DNA from: Corynebacterium sp. | GTDB taxonomy: Bacteria; Actinomycetota; Actinomycetes; Mycobacteriales; Mycobacteriaceae | Direction of reading: 5' to 3' | Assembly (NCBI RefSeq): GCF_030532965.1 | Contig: NZ_JAUNKC010000001.1 | Span: 214,304 to 278,303, forward strand | Length of the DNA: 64,000 nucleotides | Part shown: piece after piece, positions 51,111 through 60,922 of the stretch | Layout: every line of letters starts with the position of its first letter | Position numbering within the stretch: the first letter of the stretch is position 1 | Translations under genes and position numbers: made by a program | Notes under the pieces: generated by a model | What the model was told of the DNA's origin: nothing | The model's input: the letters and a program-made list of their open reading frames with translations, nothing else | The model's database searches: none

Positions 51111-51160
51111 TCCTCGATATGGTTGTGAGGACACCTGCGGATGAGCGGAAAACTTTCCGC
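51111..51160 (-). promoter_or_regulatory. Two hairpins in the NCS2 permease leader
   Basis: GTCCTC (about 51111-51116) pairs with GAGGAC (about 51127-51132), and GCGGAAA (51145-51151) pairs perfectly with TTTCCGC (51154-51160). They lie 25-75 bases upstream of the start codon. They do not fit the purine riboswitch pattern I know. Confidence 0.35.
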
Positions 51161-51258
51161 AATCAGAATCCCATTTCAAGTGCAGCAACAACAAACCCAA
51201 CCACCTATAAAGTGTTACAGCTCACATCAATATGGGGCACATTGTCGCCGTAATAGTG

Positions 51259-52077
51259 CTAGAACTCCACCTCGATTGGTTTTTCGTCGTCGAAGGCCTC
51301 GGATTCCACCAACCCCAGCGGTTCCGCTGGCGGGGTTAGCGAATGCGCGCCGCAACCATAATCCGATGCGACGACGGAGCCGTCTGCGGAAAACTCATTC
51401 GCGCACACCCCGACCTCCGTCGCGGCGGGTGCAACCACCGGAAGATAAAAGGCGCAGCTGGCACAGGAATATTCCGCACGCTGGGCAAACGGCGATTGTG
51501 GGCCAAATTCTCCCTCCCGCCACCTGCCGATGGCTTGCTGCAAACCACGTGTCGACAACCGCCGTGCGACCGCAGTATCCGAAGCATCCGAGCCGCCAGC
51601 GTCACCGCGATTGCTTGTAGGGGCACCGCTATCCGCCATTCCGGCGGGCGCTGCGCAGGCAGCTGGTGCTTCCGGCAGGGCGAAGTCAGCCGGATCGGTG
51701 GTCAAGCGTTCGTCGTCCACACGGGCGGGCATGTGGTCGCCGGGGCCCAAATCGCCGGGCTGCACGCGGTCGTGGTACGGAACCCATTCGGGTGCTTTCA
51801 GCGCCGTGCCGCCGGGAACCAGCGCTATCTCCGAGACGGTGATCCATTGTGAACCTGCCGCGCAGGCGGTCACTACGTTCCATTCCCACCCGTTATAGCC
51901 CGGCACGTCTGCGGCGAACCTGTGGGTTGCCACATGGGCGCTGATATTTGTTACCCCCTTGTGGTCACCGATGTCGCCTTCTCCTAGTTCTTCCAACGCT
52001 TCGCGCGCAATGCTGATAGCCAGCGGACTTAGGAGCAGTCCGGCTTTCTTCCGGTTTCTCGATCGTTTACGTGGCAC
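51259..52077 (-). CDS. DUF3027 domain-containing protein
   Basis: The 272-residue protein, GTG-started at 52077, begins with a very basic PRKRSRNRKK stretch. The DUF3027 body follows: SIAREALEELGEGDIGDHKGV, FAADVPGYNGWEWNVVTACAAGSQWITVSEIALVPG and APEWVPYHDRVQPGDLGPGD (each part of a longer run). A second conserved patch near the end, YSCASCAFYLP with ADGSVVASDYGCGAHS, has Cys residues that could bind metal. Function unknown. It is divergent from the glutaminyl-cyclase-like gene; a similar arrangement is usual in corynebacteria. Confidence 0.88.
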   Translation of the reverse strand: MPRKRSRNRKKAGLLLSPLAISIAREALEELGEGDIGDHKGVTNISAHVATHRFAADVPGYNGWEWNVVTACAAGSQWITVSEIALVPGGTALKAPEWVPYHDRVQPGDLGPGDHMPARVDDERLTTDPADFALPEAPAACAAPAGMADSGAPTSNRGDAGGSDASDTAVARRLSTRGLQQAIGRWREGEFGPQSPFAQRAEYSCASCAFYLPVVAPAATEVGVCANEFSADGSVVASDYGCGAHSLTPPAEPLGLVESEAFDDEKPIEVEF

Positions 52078-52133
52078 CAGTCCATTATTTCCTATCTAGG
52101 TTTTGAAATGCACAATCGTGCATGATGGATAGC

Positions 52134-52979
52134 ATGATTCGCCGCAAAATTAGCCTTTGTGTTGCAGCCAGCTTCCTCACCATTGCGGCTGGTTGCGCCA
52201 CCCCTACCGAAACGAATGCGCCGTCGCAGGGTTCTGCTTCACACTCGCTTGTCGACGCCGCCGGAGCCGACGTTGCCAGGTATAGCGTGGAAATCGTGGA
52301 CACCCATCCATTTGACGCCAGCTCTTTTACGCAAGGACTGGAAGTCGATGGCGACCGGTTACTGGTGAGCACCGGATGGAATGGGGAAAGCCGGGTCTAT
52401 CACTCGTCGATAAGCGGCGAACAGGAGCATTCCCAGTCGATTCCCGCCGAGCAATTCGGCGAGGGAGTCACCCGGGTAGGCGACACGGTGTGGCAATTAA
52501 CGTGGAAAGCCGGGGTTGCCTATAAACGCGACGCCGATACCTTGGAACGGCAAGCGGAGGTTACGTACTCGGGCGAAGGGTGGGGCTTGTGTTCCTTCCC
52601 CGATGTTGTTGTGATGTCGGACGGCACCGATGAATTGCGGCTACTTGACCCTGAGACTTTTGCCGAGCGATCGCGCATTCCGGTCACGGTGGGCGGTTCG
52701 AAAGCCCAGTCGCTCAACGAACTGGACTGCACCACCGACGAATCTGGTAATCGCATCATCTATTCAAATGTTTTCCTATCCACCGACATCTACCGCATTA
52801 GCCTCGATACCGGCGATGTAACCGGGATCATCGATGCATCGACGGTACCTAATCGAGCCGCCACGGACAGTAATAATGTCCTTAATGGCATTGCTAGCAT
52901 TCCCGGAACTGACCGGTTGTACCTCACCGGAAAACGGTGGCCGGATCTCTACGAGGTTCGGTTCGTGCCCACACGCTAG
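52134..52979 (+). CDS. Lipoprotein of the glutaminyl-peptide cyclotransferase family
   Basis: The protein (281 residues from ATG 52134; ATG 52122 and 52125 are also in frame) has a signal ending in the lipobox TIAAGC, then the beta-propeller typical of plant-type glutaminyl cyclases: HPFDASSFTQGLEVDGDRLLVSTG, FGEGVTRVGDTVWQLTWKAGVAY, GEGWGLCSFPDVVVMSDG, LNELDCT, and NNVLNGIASIPGTDRLYLTGKRWPDLYEV (in part). It would convert N-terminal Gln to pyroglutamate on exported proteins. It is followed closely by a DUF2771 gene. Confidence 0.88.
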   Translation: MIRRKISLCVAASFLTIAAGCATPTETNAPSQGSASHSLVDAAGADVARYSVEIVDTHPFDASSFTQGLEVDGDRLLVSTGWNGESRVYHSSISGEQEHSQSIPAEQFGEGVTRVGDTVWQLTWKAGVAYKRDADTLERQAEVTYSGEGWGLCSFPDVVVMSDGTDELRLLDPETFAERSRIPVTVGGSKAQSLNELDCTTDESGNRIIYSNVFLSTDIYRISLDTGDVTGIIDASTVPNRAATDSNNVLNGIASIPGTDRLYLTGKRWPDLYEVRFVPTR

Positions 52980-52990
52980 GATGAACAACT

Positions 52991-53536
52991 ATGAGCCGTA
53001 AGACCAGGCGTCGTAAAAATGCTATTCAGATCGTTTCCCTTATAGCCGCCGTCATTATCGTCATCGTGTGTTCGGTGCTGTTTCAGAACTGGTGGAATAA
53101 CCGCCCCGGACCCGACCCGCGCGAGGTGACAATCACAGTCACAGCGGGCGAGCACACGCAAGAGTTTAAACCCTATAGCTTGTGCGAACCCGGCGTGCCG
53201 TGTGAGGAATCAACCGTAACGACGCTTGATCCCGCAATTGTGGAGTCGGCCGAGCAATTAGAAATCTCGGTTCCCAAGGAAATCTACGACCACGATTGGT
53301 CGCTATTGGCCATCTACGATAATCCGGCGGCGAACGACGAATTCTATTACGGGCCTTACGAAAAACAGACCGCTTCGGTACCGCTTTCCGTCGACCCGGT
53401 TTCGAAAGAATCCGCAGAACGACCGAAGCTGATTGTCGCCGAGATCAAATCAGTCATGATCGGGCCGGATAAGGCAGGCAACGAAACCCCTTACACGGTT
53501 ACCTGGTCGATCGCCGCTGAAAAGCCTGGAAACTAA
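52991..53536 (+). CDS. DUF2771 membrane-anchored protein
   Basis: The 181-residue protein starts with a basic patch and one membrane helix (AIQIVSLIAAVIIVIVCSVLF), leaving most of the chain outside. The extracytoplasmic part has two Cys in SLCEPGVPCEE and beta-strand-like repeats consistent with DUF2771 of Corynebacteriales. Function unknown. It starts 11 bases after the cyclotransferase-like gene, suggesting one transcript, and ends at a clear terminator. Confidence 0.8.
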   Translation: MSRKTRRRKNAIQIVSLIAAVIIVIVCSVLFQNWWNNRPGPDPREVTITVTAGEHTQEFKPYSLCEPGVPCEESTVTTLDPAIVESAEQLEISVPKEIYDHDWSLLAIYDNPAANDEFYYGPYEKQTASVPLSVDPVSKESAERPKLIVAEIKSVMIGPDKAGNETPYTVTWSIAAEKPGN

Positions 53537-53544
53537 AAACGAAT

Positions 53545-53584
53545 AAACGCCCTTGAAGTCTTCTGCAAGCTTTAAGGGCGTTTT
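53545..53584. terminator. Terminator between DUF2771 and the convergent cspB-like gene
   Basis: AAACGCCCTTGAAG (53545-53558) pairs with CTTTAAGGGCGTTT (53570-53583) with one wobble, followed by TTTT on the plus strand and preceded by A-rich sequence for the other direction. Confidence 0.88.
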
Positions 53585-53596
53585 GTGTTACGGGTA

Positions 53597-53983
53597 CTAG
53601 GAGTCCAATTCCTTAGCAACAACCCGAAGTATTTCGGCTATTTGCTTTCCTTCTTTACGGTCCGGGTAGTGGCCAGCAGTAAGCTTTGGTTGCACCTTAG
53701 CTTCGAGCATCGTGACCATATCGGCAATCATCGACCCAAGCTGTTCCGGCGAAAACTTGTGTTCCGCCCGCCGTGGCCGGGGTTCGTCGACAAGCTGAAC
53801 CCGTAGCGCCTGCGGCCCCTTCGAGCCTGCGGCGAAGTCGAATTCAATGCGCTGTCCCCGGTGCAATTCCGTGACCCCTTTGGGCAACACGGATTTACCA
53901 ACGAAACAATCCTCAGCACCCGGATTGGAGACGAAACCGAAGCCACGCTCCGCGTCGTACCACTTCACTTTGCCAATGGGCAT
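53597..53983 (-). CDS. Cold-shock domain protein, CspB-like with C-terminal extension
   Basis: The first ~65 of 128 residues form a cold-shock domain: GKVKWYDAERGFGFVSNPG with RNP1 (RGFGFV) and DCFVGKSVL in the RNP2 position, where the usual DVFVH is altered to DCFVG. The remaining ~60 residues are a charged helical extension, as in the longer actinobacterial CspB (about 130 residues). It should bind single-stranded RNA or DNA. It converges with the DUF2771 gene; rpf1 follows on the other strand after a 700-base gap. Confidence 0.9.
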   Translation of the reverse strand: MPIGKVKWYDAERGFGFVSNPGAEDCFVGKSVLPKGVTELHRGQRIEFDFAAGSKGPQALRVQLVDEPRPRRAEHKFSPEQLGSMIADMVTMLEAKVQPKLTAGHYPDRKEGKQIAEILRVVAKELDS

Positions 53984-55309
<1,326 letters not shown>

Positions 55310-55352
55310 AAAAACGGGGGTAGTCACCTCCCCCGCTTCTGACGTAGCTTTT

Positions 55353-55385
55353 GCCGCCTTTCCGCAACGGGAAGGCGGCTTTTTT
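55353..55385 (+). terminator. rpf1 terminator
   Basis: GCCGCCTTTCC (from 55353) pairs with GGGAAGGCGGC (to 55379) with one wobble, then TTTTTT. It lies 44 bases past the stop. Confidence 0.93.
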
Positions 55386-55560
55386 CGTGTCAACTACCCC
55401 CATTCGCACCGCCCCTACCACCTGATTTATCAGTTCTTCGACTGGAGTTGAATATAAAAACCAATTAGCAGATTTGAGATCTTCACAACTCTGCGAAGTT
55501 TTATGTGTAAATAATTTCCCCCCGTTTATCAGCATAACTAAGACAAGAACGCGAATTTAG

Positions 55561-55576
55561 TGTGTAATAAGCCACA
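55561..55576. promoter_or_regulatory. Candidate GlxR (cAMP-responsive) site upstream of the second DUF485-symporter operon
   Basis: TGTGTAATAAGCCACA matches TGTG-N8-CACA with the central TA of the GlxR consensus. It is 125 bases before the DUF485 start codon. GlxR controls acetate genes in C. glutamicum; binding here is inferred. Confidence 0.6.
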
Positions 55577-55700
55577 TCACTAAAAATTCGTGAGATGCCT
55601 CCCACCGGCCGTCGGTATAGATGGAATTAGAGGTGTGAGTAGCATCTACGAAATTTTAGATTGATCTTCCAGATAGAAAGTGAAAGGTCTGTCGTTTAAA

Positions 55701-56048
55701 ATGTCTTCACCTGATCGCGTTAAGCATGTTCCAACGCCTGACGAGTTCATCGCGATGAGCGAATCACAGGAATTCGCTGCCCTGCGTAAAACCTTCCGCA
55801 GCTTCGCCTTCCCCGTCACCATCGCGTTCCTGGCGTGGTACATCTTCTACATTGTCACTGCTACCTTCGCGGTTGATTTCGTAAAGACACCGGTCTATGG
55901 AGCAATCAACATTGGAATGGTGTTGGGTCTGGCCCAGTTCGCAACTGCTGGCCTGATCACGTGGCTTTACGTTCGCTTTGCCGACAATAAGATCGACCCA
56001 GCCACCGAGGCCATCCGTTCGCACATGGAATCCCCAGCCGGAAAATAG
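55701..56048 (+). CDS. DUF485 membrane protein, second copy
   Basis: The 115-residue protein resembles the one at 38506-38844: SQEFAALRKTFRSFAFPVTIAFLAWYIFYIV, then INIGMVLGLAQFATAGLITWLYVRFADNKIDPATEAIR (each in part). It has two membrane helices. ATG 55701 is preferred over an in-frame ATG-like start at 55680. It precedes a symporter gene by 15 bases, reproducing the DUF485-mctC arrangement. Confidence 0.9.
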   Translation: MSSPDRVKHVPTPDEFIAMSESQEFAALRKTFRSFAFPVTIAFLAWYIFYIVTATFAVDFVKTPVYGAINIGMVLGLAQFATAGLITWLYVRFADNKIDPATEAIRSHMESPAGK

Positions 56049-56063
56049 GGAGGGAATCAACTC

Positions 56064-57683
56064 ATGACACACATTCATGCCCAAGAGGCGATCGAGACCG
56101 GTAACCCGATTCTCAACATCGCTATTTTCGTCATCTTCATCGTTGCAACCTTAACGTTCGTTATTCGTGCAACACGTAAAACCTCCCAAAAGGGCTCCGA
56201 CTTCTACACTGGCGGCGCTTCCTTCTCCGGTTGGCAAAACGGCCTCGCCATCGCTGGTGACTACCTGTCCGCCGCCGCGTTCCTCGGCGTTACCGGCGCC
56301 ATCGCACTCTATGGCTACGATGGCTTCCTCTATTCGGTAGGCTTCCTGATCGCATTGCTGGTGGCATTGGTTTTGGTTGCCGAGCCGCTGCGTAATACCG
56401 GCCGCTTCACCATGGCCGACGTGTTGTCCTTCCGACTCCAGCAAAAGCCAGTGCGCACCGCCGCCGCGATCTCGACGCTGTGTATCTCGTTGTTCTATCT
56501 CATCGCCCAGATGGCTGGCGCTGGTGGCCTGGTGGCGTTACTCCTGGGAATCTCCGGCGGCGCAGCACAGGCTACTGTGGTTGCCGTGGTCGGCGTCTTG
56601 ATGATCGTCTACGTCTTGCTGGGCGGCATGAAGGGCACCACCTACGTTCAGATGATCAAGGCTGTCCTCCTCGTGGGCGGTTCGCTTGTTATCGCGTTTT
56701 TGACCTTCTTCTACATCAAGGGTGGCTTCAACGCGACGCTGGAAGCTGCGGTTGCTAACCACCCGAAGGGTGAGGCAGTGCTCGGCCCTGGCCTGAAATA
56801 CGGCAAGTCCTTCCTGACACAGCTCGACTTCGTTTCCCTAGGCTTGGCGCTGGTATTCGGTACCGCAGGTCTACCTCACGTTCTCATGCGGTTCTACACC
56901 GTTCCTACCGCTCGTGAGGCACGCCGTTCGGTAACCTGGACCATCGGAATCGTCGCGTTGTTCTTCTTGCTCACCGTTGTCATGGGTTACGGCGCTGCAG
57001 CACTGGTCGGCCCAGAAACCATTCAGGCCGCACCGGGTGGCGTTAACTCCGCAGTGCTGCTGCTGTCCGCCAAGGTGGGTGGCACGGTGTTCATGGCTAT
57101 TATTTCCGCTATCGCCTTTGCGACGATTCTCGCCGTGGTCGCCGGTCTTGCAATTACCGCATCTGCATCGGTGGCACACGACATCTACAACTCCGTCCTA
57201 CGTAACGGTGAAGCTACCGAAGAGGAACAGGTTCGAGTCTCCCGCATCACCGTTGTGGTTATCGGTGTCCTCGCTATCGTCTTGGGTATCGGTGCGATGG
57301 GCCAAAACATCGCCTTCTTGGTGGCACTTGCCTTCGGTATCGCCGCCGCTGCGAACCTACCCACCATCATCTACTCGCTGTACTGGCGCAAGTTCAATAC
57401 CACCGGTGCGTTGTTCTCGATCTACGGCGGTTTGTTGACCTCCATCATCCTCATCGCGTTCTCCCCTGCTGTATCCGGCGCTGAGACCTCTATGCTGGGT
57501 GCGGACATCGACTTCGCGTGGTTCCCGCTGACCAACCCATCGATCATCGCTATCCCTGCTGGTTTCTTGCTGGGGATCATCGGCACCTTCATTGGCAAGC
57601 CTGATAACTTCCCAGAGAAGGCAGCGGAGATGGAAGTCCGGTCGCTGACTGGCGTGGGCGTGGAAAAGGCCGTCGAGCACTAA
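56064..57683 (+). CDS. Sodium/solute symporter, MctC/ActP family, second copy
   Basis: The 539-residue SSS permease shares long identical blocks with mctC at 36848-38494, for example GGMKGTTYVQMIKAVLLVGG, LPHVLMRFYTVPTA and the C-terminus AEMEVRSLTGVGVE. It differs most in the loop near residues 225-260. It should carry acetate or a related monocarboxylate. The presence of two modules suggests different affinity or regulation. A candidate GlxR site lies upstream, and a clean terminator follows. Confidence 0.92.
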   Translation: MTHIHAQEAIETGNPILNIAIFVIFIVATLTFVIRATRKTSQKGSDFYTGGASFSGWQNGLAIAGDYLSAAAFLGVTGAIALYGYDGFLYSVGFLIALLVALVLVAEPLRNTGRFTMADVLSFRLQQKPVRTAAAISTLCISLFYLIAQMAGAGGLVALLLGISGGAAQATVVAVVGVLMIVYVLLGGMKGTTYVQMIKAVLLVGGSLVIAFLTFFYIKGGFNATLEAAVANHPKGEAVLGPGLKYGKSFLTQLDFVSLGLALVFGTAGLPHVLMRFYTVPTAREARRSVTWTIGIVALFFLLTVVMGYGAAALVGPETIQAAPGGVNSAVLLLSAKVGGTVFMAIISAIAFATILAVVAGLAITASASVAHDIYNSVLRNGEATEEEQVRVSRITVVVIGVLAIVLGIGAMGQNIAFLVALAFGIAAAANLPTIIYSLYWRKFNTTGALFSIYGGLLTSIILIAFSPAVSGAETSMLGADIDFAWFPLTNPSIIAIPAGFLLGIIGTFIGKPDNFPEKAAEMEVRSLTGVGVEKAVEH

Positions 57684-57699
57684 CCCCCACGTAACGCGT

Positions 57700-57730
57700 A
57701 TTCCCCCAAAGAATCAGTCTTTGGGGGAAT
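57700..57730 (+). terminator. Terminator of the second symporter operon
   Basis: ATTCCCCCAAAGA (57700-57712) pairs perfectly with TCTTTGGGGGAAT (57718-57730) around a 5-base loop, followed by ATTTTATT. Confidence 0.92.
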
Positions 57731-57807
57731 ATTTTATTCGGCTAGCTTGGTGGATTCTAGGGGTCGTGGAAACACCTGACGTGTGTTAGGAGGTAGTTTT
57801 TCAAGGC

Positions 57808-58299
57808 TTAAGTTTGGTCACCGTGGATTTCCACGCACGTGTGAACATAATCGGCAAACTCGGCGAAGCCTGCTTTAAGCGCCGAACGCAATTCGGCGGC
57901 CGAGGTGACGAACACCGCTTCTTCTTCCATGGCCGCCTCCATCTCAGCAAGTTTGGCGCGGTCATAGGTCACGTTCGGAACAATAATGGACGGATTTTGT
58001 TGCAGGTTAATAACCACCCACTGCCCGGCCACGCACAGATCGTAGAGAAAGTCGCATTCGCTGCGGCCTAGCGTGGCATGGTCAATTCCGCCGGACGGCG
58101 GTTCGTCACCGACAAGGCCAGTGATATACAGGTCTGTTGGTTCGCCATCAAATTCCAGCGGCCTATCGCCGCACACCACTTCGCCGCTTTCATGATCAAT
58201 ATCCAATCCCCGATCACGAAGAAATCTCAATATCGCTTCCCGAGCCGTCTCCGGTGCGGCGTCCTTCTGAAATGAGTGGAATCTTAAGCTAAAACCCAT
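57808..58299 (-). CDS. Soluble protein of unknown function
   Basis: The 163-residue protein is mostly acidic and lacks membrane segments. It has a good Shine-Dalgarno (GAAAGG) before ATG 58299. The N-terminal region (AREAILRFLRDRGLDI) looks helical; the middle (ECDFLYDLCVAGQWVVINLQQNPSIIVPN) resembles a beta-strand-rich core; the C-terminal ~45 residues are helical. I do not recognise a family. It is minus-strand, between the symporter operon and a second small gene. Confidence 0.65.
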   Translation of the reverse strand: MGFSLRFHSFQKDAAPETAREAILRFLRDRGLDIDHESGEVVCGDRPLEFDGEPTDLYITGLVGDEPPSGGIDHATLGRSECDFLYDLCVAGQWVVINLQQNPSIIVPNVTYDRAKLAEMEAAMEEEAVFVTSAAELRSALKAGFAEFADYVHTCVEIHGDQT

Positions 58300-58392
58300 T
58301 TCTACCTTTCAAAGCGCTATAACCCATGCGTGTCCGCCCTGAAAACCTAGCGCAGGTATCAAGGCGGCCACGCAATAATTACTGATGAGCGG

Positions 58393-58581
58393 TTACTTGT
58401 TCACCCGGGTATAGGGATGGACGTAGCCGAGCTCTTCAGCTGGGACTGGGAATTGAATATCGCCGTATGGGCTATTTGCGCCCACGAACTTCGCGACAAT
58501 TTCTGTAACATAATGCCCGCCACCTGGAACCTCGGTTGGCCAGCCCGGATCGACGTAACCTTTTTTCTCCATGTTTGCCAT
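58393..58581 (-). CDS. Small protein of unknown function divergent from the XPB module
   Basis: The 62-residue protein (ATG 58581; ATG 58572 also possible) has the sequence pattern KKGYVDPGWPTEVPGGGHYVTEI and ends YVHPYTRVNK, without membrane segments. A small gene divergent from the helicase pair also occurs in mycobacteria (Rv0863 region), but I cannot confirm homology. Its start is 65 bases from that of the divergent gene. Confidence 0.55.
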   Translation of the reverse strand: MANMEKKGYVDPGWPTEVPGGGHYVTEIVAKFVGANSPYGDIQFPVPAEELGYVHPYTRVNK

Positions 58582-58646
58582 GTGTTCTATTGTTCCAAAC
58601 CTTGGGGCTAAAGTCACTTGAACAGGGGCTAAAATTGAATCCCATC

Positions 58647-60890
58647 ATGACAAAACAGCAACCGGCCACTACAACGCCACATGACTTTCGCAGTTGGTTG
58701 GGCACGTTACCCGACGATGCTCTCGCAACGGTCTTAAAAAACCGCCCCGATGTAACCCACCCACTACCACCAGGAATACCGTCTTTAGCTGCGCGGTTAT
58801 TGCTTCGCCCCTCGATCATGCGCTGCCTGGTAAAGCGCAATGCGCAAGCCCTGGCGGTTCTAGAGGCATCTGCCCAGCTCGGGGGTGAGATCGAACCTGT
58901 GATTGCCCCCGATGTGGTGGCTGCATTAGCAAGTCATATCCCCGCGCCAGATGTCGCATCGGCCATTGCCGATTTGCTCTCCTGTGCCCTGGTTTTTGGA
59001 GATGAACAATCGTTCCAGATAGCGCCCGAGGTGATGAATGCGCTTCCGGCTGGTTTCCGGTTGATCCCGGAGAACAAGCTGCCGCATGACGCGATTGTCG
59101 CGGCCGTCGCGGATTTAACGGCGGGTCAGCGCAAAATTTTAGAAACATTATTGGACTCCGGCGGCGTGGGTTTGAGCAAGGACGCGGCACCCGATGCCGA
59201 TCCGTCGCGCCCCATCCCCATGATGATCGCAGCCGGGTTATTACATCGGGTCGATGGGCGCACGGTTCGGTTGCCGCAGGAAGTGCGGTATGCGCTCACC
59301 GGCACCACCCCACCGCTGTTGCCGCTGCGGCTACCTGAGGGCGTCGAAAAGCTCCAACAGGTACCGGCGCGGATCGATAATTCCAGCGCCGCTTCGGGTC
59401 TCGAAATCGTCCGGCTGTTACGCCGCCTGTGCGAATACCTCTGGCGGTCACCGCTACCGCTGCTCAGGGACGGGGCGCTTGGGGTGCGCGCGCTGCAGAC
59501 CCTCACCCAAGCTGTCGGCTGTGACGAGGCGACAACGCTGCGGTTGATCGCGCTAGCTGGCGCGGCGGGGTTGATCGACCGCGGTATGCCCGCATCGCTT
59601 TACGTCGACAACCTTGCCGCAACCGCAACCGTCGCCGAATTCTTGGCCGCCGACCTTGCCACCCAATGGGCGATTGTCGCCACCGCTTGGTGGGAACACG
59701 CGAATTTTGCCACCTGGTTGGTAGTCAAACCGGTGCGGGCGTTGGCACCTGAAACGTTCATCGAGCAATTACCCCAAACCCGACAATTACTCTTGCAGCA
59801 CTGCACGTCTGCTGGGACCTTCGACGACATCCGCGCCCGAACCGGTTTCTATTTTCCGCTTCGGGCGGCCCGGATTTCCGAATCGTTATGCCAGCACATT
59901 GTCGATGAAGCCATCTGGCTGGGCATGCTCATTCCCGATGGCGACCAGCTGGTTCCGAGTTCGGTACTCGGCGCGTTGATTGCTGGCGAGGATCCAAAAG
60001 CCGTGACGGCTCAGCTCACACCAGCCCCGGTGAGAACATTAATTCCGCAAGGCGACATGACCGTTTTGGCACCTGGTCCGCTGGAACCGGACGTGTACCA
60101 CGAAGTCAGTTTGCTAGCGGACCTGGAATCCCCGGGGCTTGCCAGCGTCTACCGATTGAGCGAACACAGCATCCGGCGCGGCTTCGACGCGGGCCGGACC
60201 GCGGACGACATCAAAGAATTCTTGCGCAGGCACATTATTGGTGACCTGCCCCAAACGATTGATTTCCTCATCGACGACATCGCCAGGCGACATGGGCAAC
60301 TGCGCGGTGGCGTCGCCTTGTGTTATCTGCGGTGTGCAGATGAGGCGCTCATGCTTGAAATTAGCCGCACAAACGCCGCGGCTGACGTGGCGTTGCAGAT
60401 CATCGCGCCCACTGCGGCAGTCGCCCAGGCGCCGCTCGCGCAGGTCATCGCTTCGCTTCGGGCCGAGGGGTTCCACCCAGTCGCCGAGGACGCCACCGGA
60501 ATGCGCATCGACATGCGGCCACCGACAATTGAGCTTCCGGCCCCTGAATCGAAGACCCAGCACCGTGATGATGTCACCCCGGCGCACATCGCAGACGCGC
60601 TATCCGCGATCCGGCGCGGCGATGCCGCAGCCACAGCGGCCGAGCAAGGCACAAAGACCGGCAGCCACGGCGGTGGGGCGGTAGGGGTGTTACAGTCCGC
60701 CATTCGGGCTAATCGTCCGGTCACGGTGGGGTTCGTCGATAAGCACGGTACCGCAAGCCACCTGTATGTCACCCCCATCGCTGTCACCGGCGGCCAGGTC
60801 TCGGCGATAGACGAAACGACGGGGCAATTACACACCTTCAGCGTGCACCGGATCACCGAGGTGCGGTTAGCAGACTCCGGGGTACAATAA
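58647..60890 (+). CDS. Helicase-associated protein (Rv0862c-like, XPB C-terminal-type domain)
   Basis: The 747-residue protein is the usual upstream partner of the actinobacterial XPB helicase. It is rich in winged-helix-like segments (~80-480). The C-terminal ~100 residues (AIRANRPVTVGFVDKHGTASHLYVTPIAV ... FSVHRITEVRLA) form the small beta-rich WYL-like domain seen at the end of this family. A conserved block around LIPQGDMTVLAPGPLEPDVY and SVYRLSEHSIRRGFDAG marks the XPB/Ssl2-like region. It has no Walker motif. Role in repair is inferred. ATG 58647 gives a plausible start; longer frames upstream overlap the divergent gene. Confidence 0.85.
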   Translation: MTKQQPATTTPHDFRSWLGTLPDDALATVLKNRPDVTHPLPPGIPSLAARLLLRPSIMRCLVKRNAQALAVLEASAQLGGEIEPVIAPDVVAALASHIPAPDVASAIADLLSCALVFGDEQSFQIAPEVMNALPAGFRLIPENKLPHDAIVAAVADLTAGQRKILETLLDSGGVGLSKDAAPDADPSRPIPMMIAAGLLHRVDGRTVRLPQEVRYALTGTTPPLLPLRLPEGVEKLQQVPARIDNSSAASGLEIVRLLRRLCEYLWRSPLPLLRDGALGVRALQTLTQAVGCDEATTLRLIALAGAAGLIDRGMPASLYVDNLAATATVAEFLAADLATQWAIVATAWWEHANFATWLVVKPVRALAPETFIEQLPQTRQLLLQHCTSAGTFDDIRARTGFYFPLRAARISESLCQHIVDEAIWLGMLIPDGDQLVPSSVLGALIAGEDPKAVTAQLTPAPVRTLIPQGDMTVLAPGPLEPDVYHEVSLLADLESPGLASVYRLSEHSIRRGFDAGRTADDIKEFLRRHIIGDLPQTIDFLIDDIARRHGQLRGGVALCYLRCADEALMLEISRTNAAADVALQIIAPTAAVAQAPLAQVIASLRAEGFHPVAEDATGMRIDMRPPTIELPAPESKTQHRDDVTPAHIADALSAIRRGDAAATAAEQGTKTGSHGGGAVGVLQSAIRANRPVTVGFVDKHGTASHLYVTPIAVTGGQVSAIDETTGQLHTFSVHRITEVRLADSGVQ

Positions 60891-60922
60891 AGGGTCTTTC
60901 CACTACCCAAGGAGAATTGCTT

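Noticed and set aside
50030-51253. Plus-strand open frame (407 codons) opposite the NCS2 permease
   Set aside because: Antisense shadow of the permease; composition is Pro/Thr/Ala-rich and no domain is recognisable.
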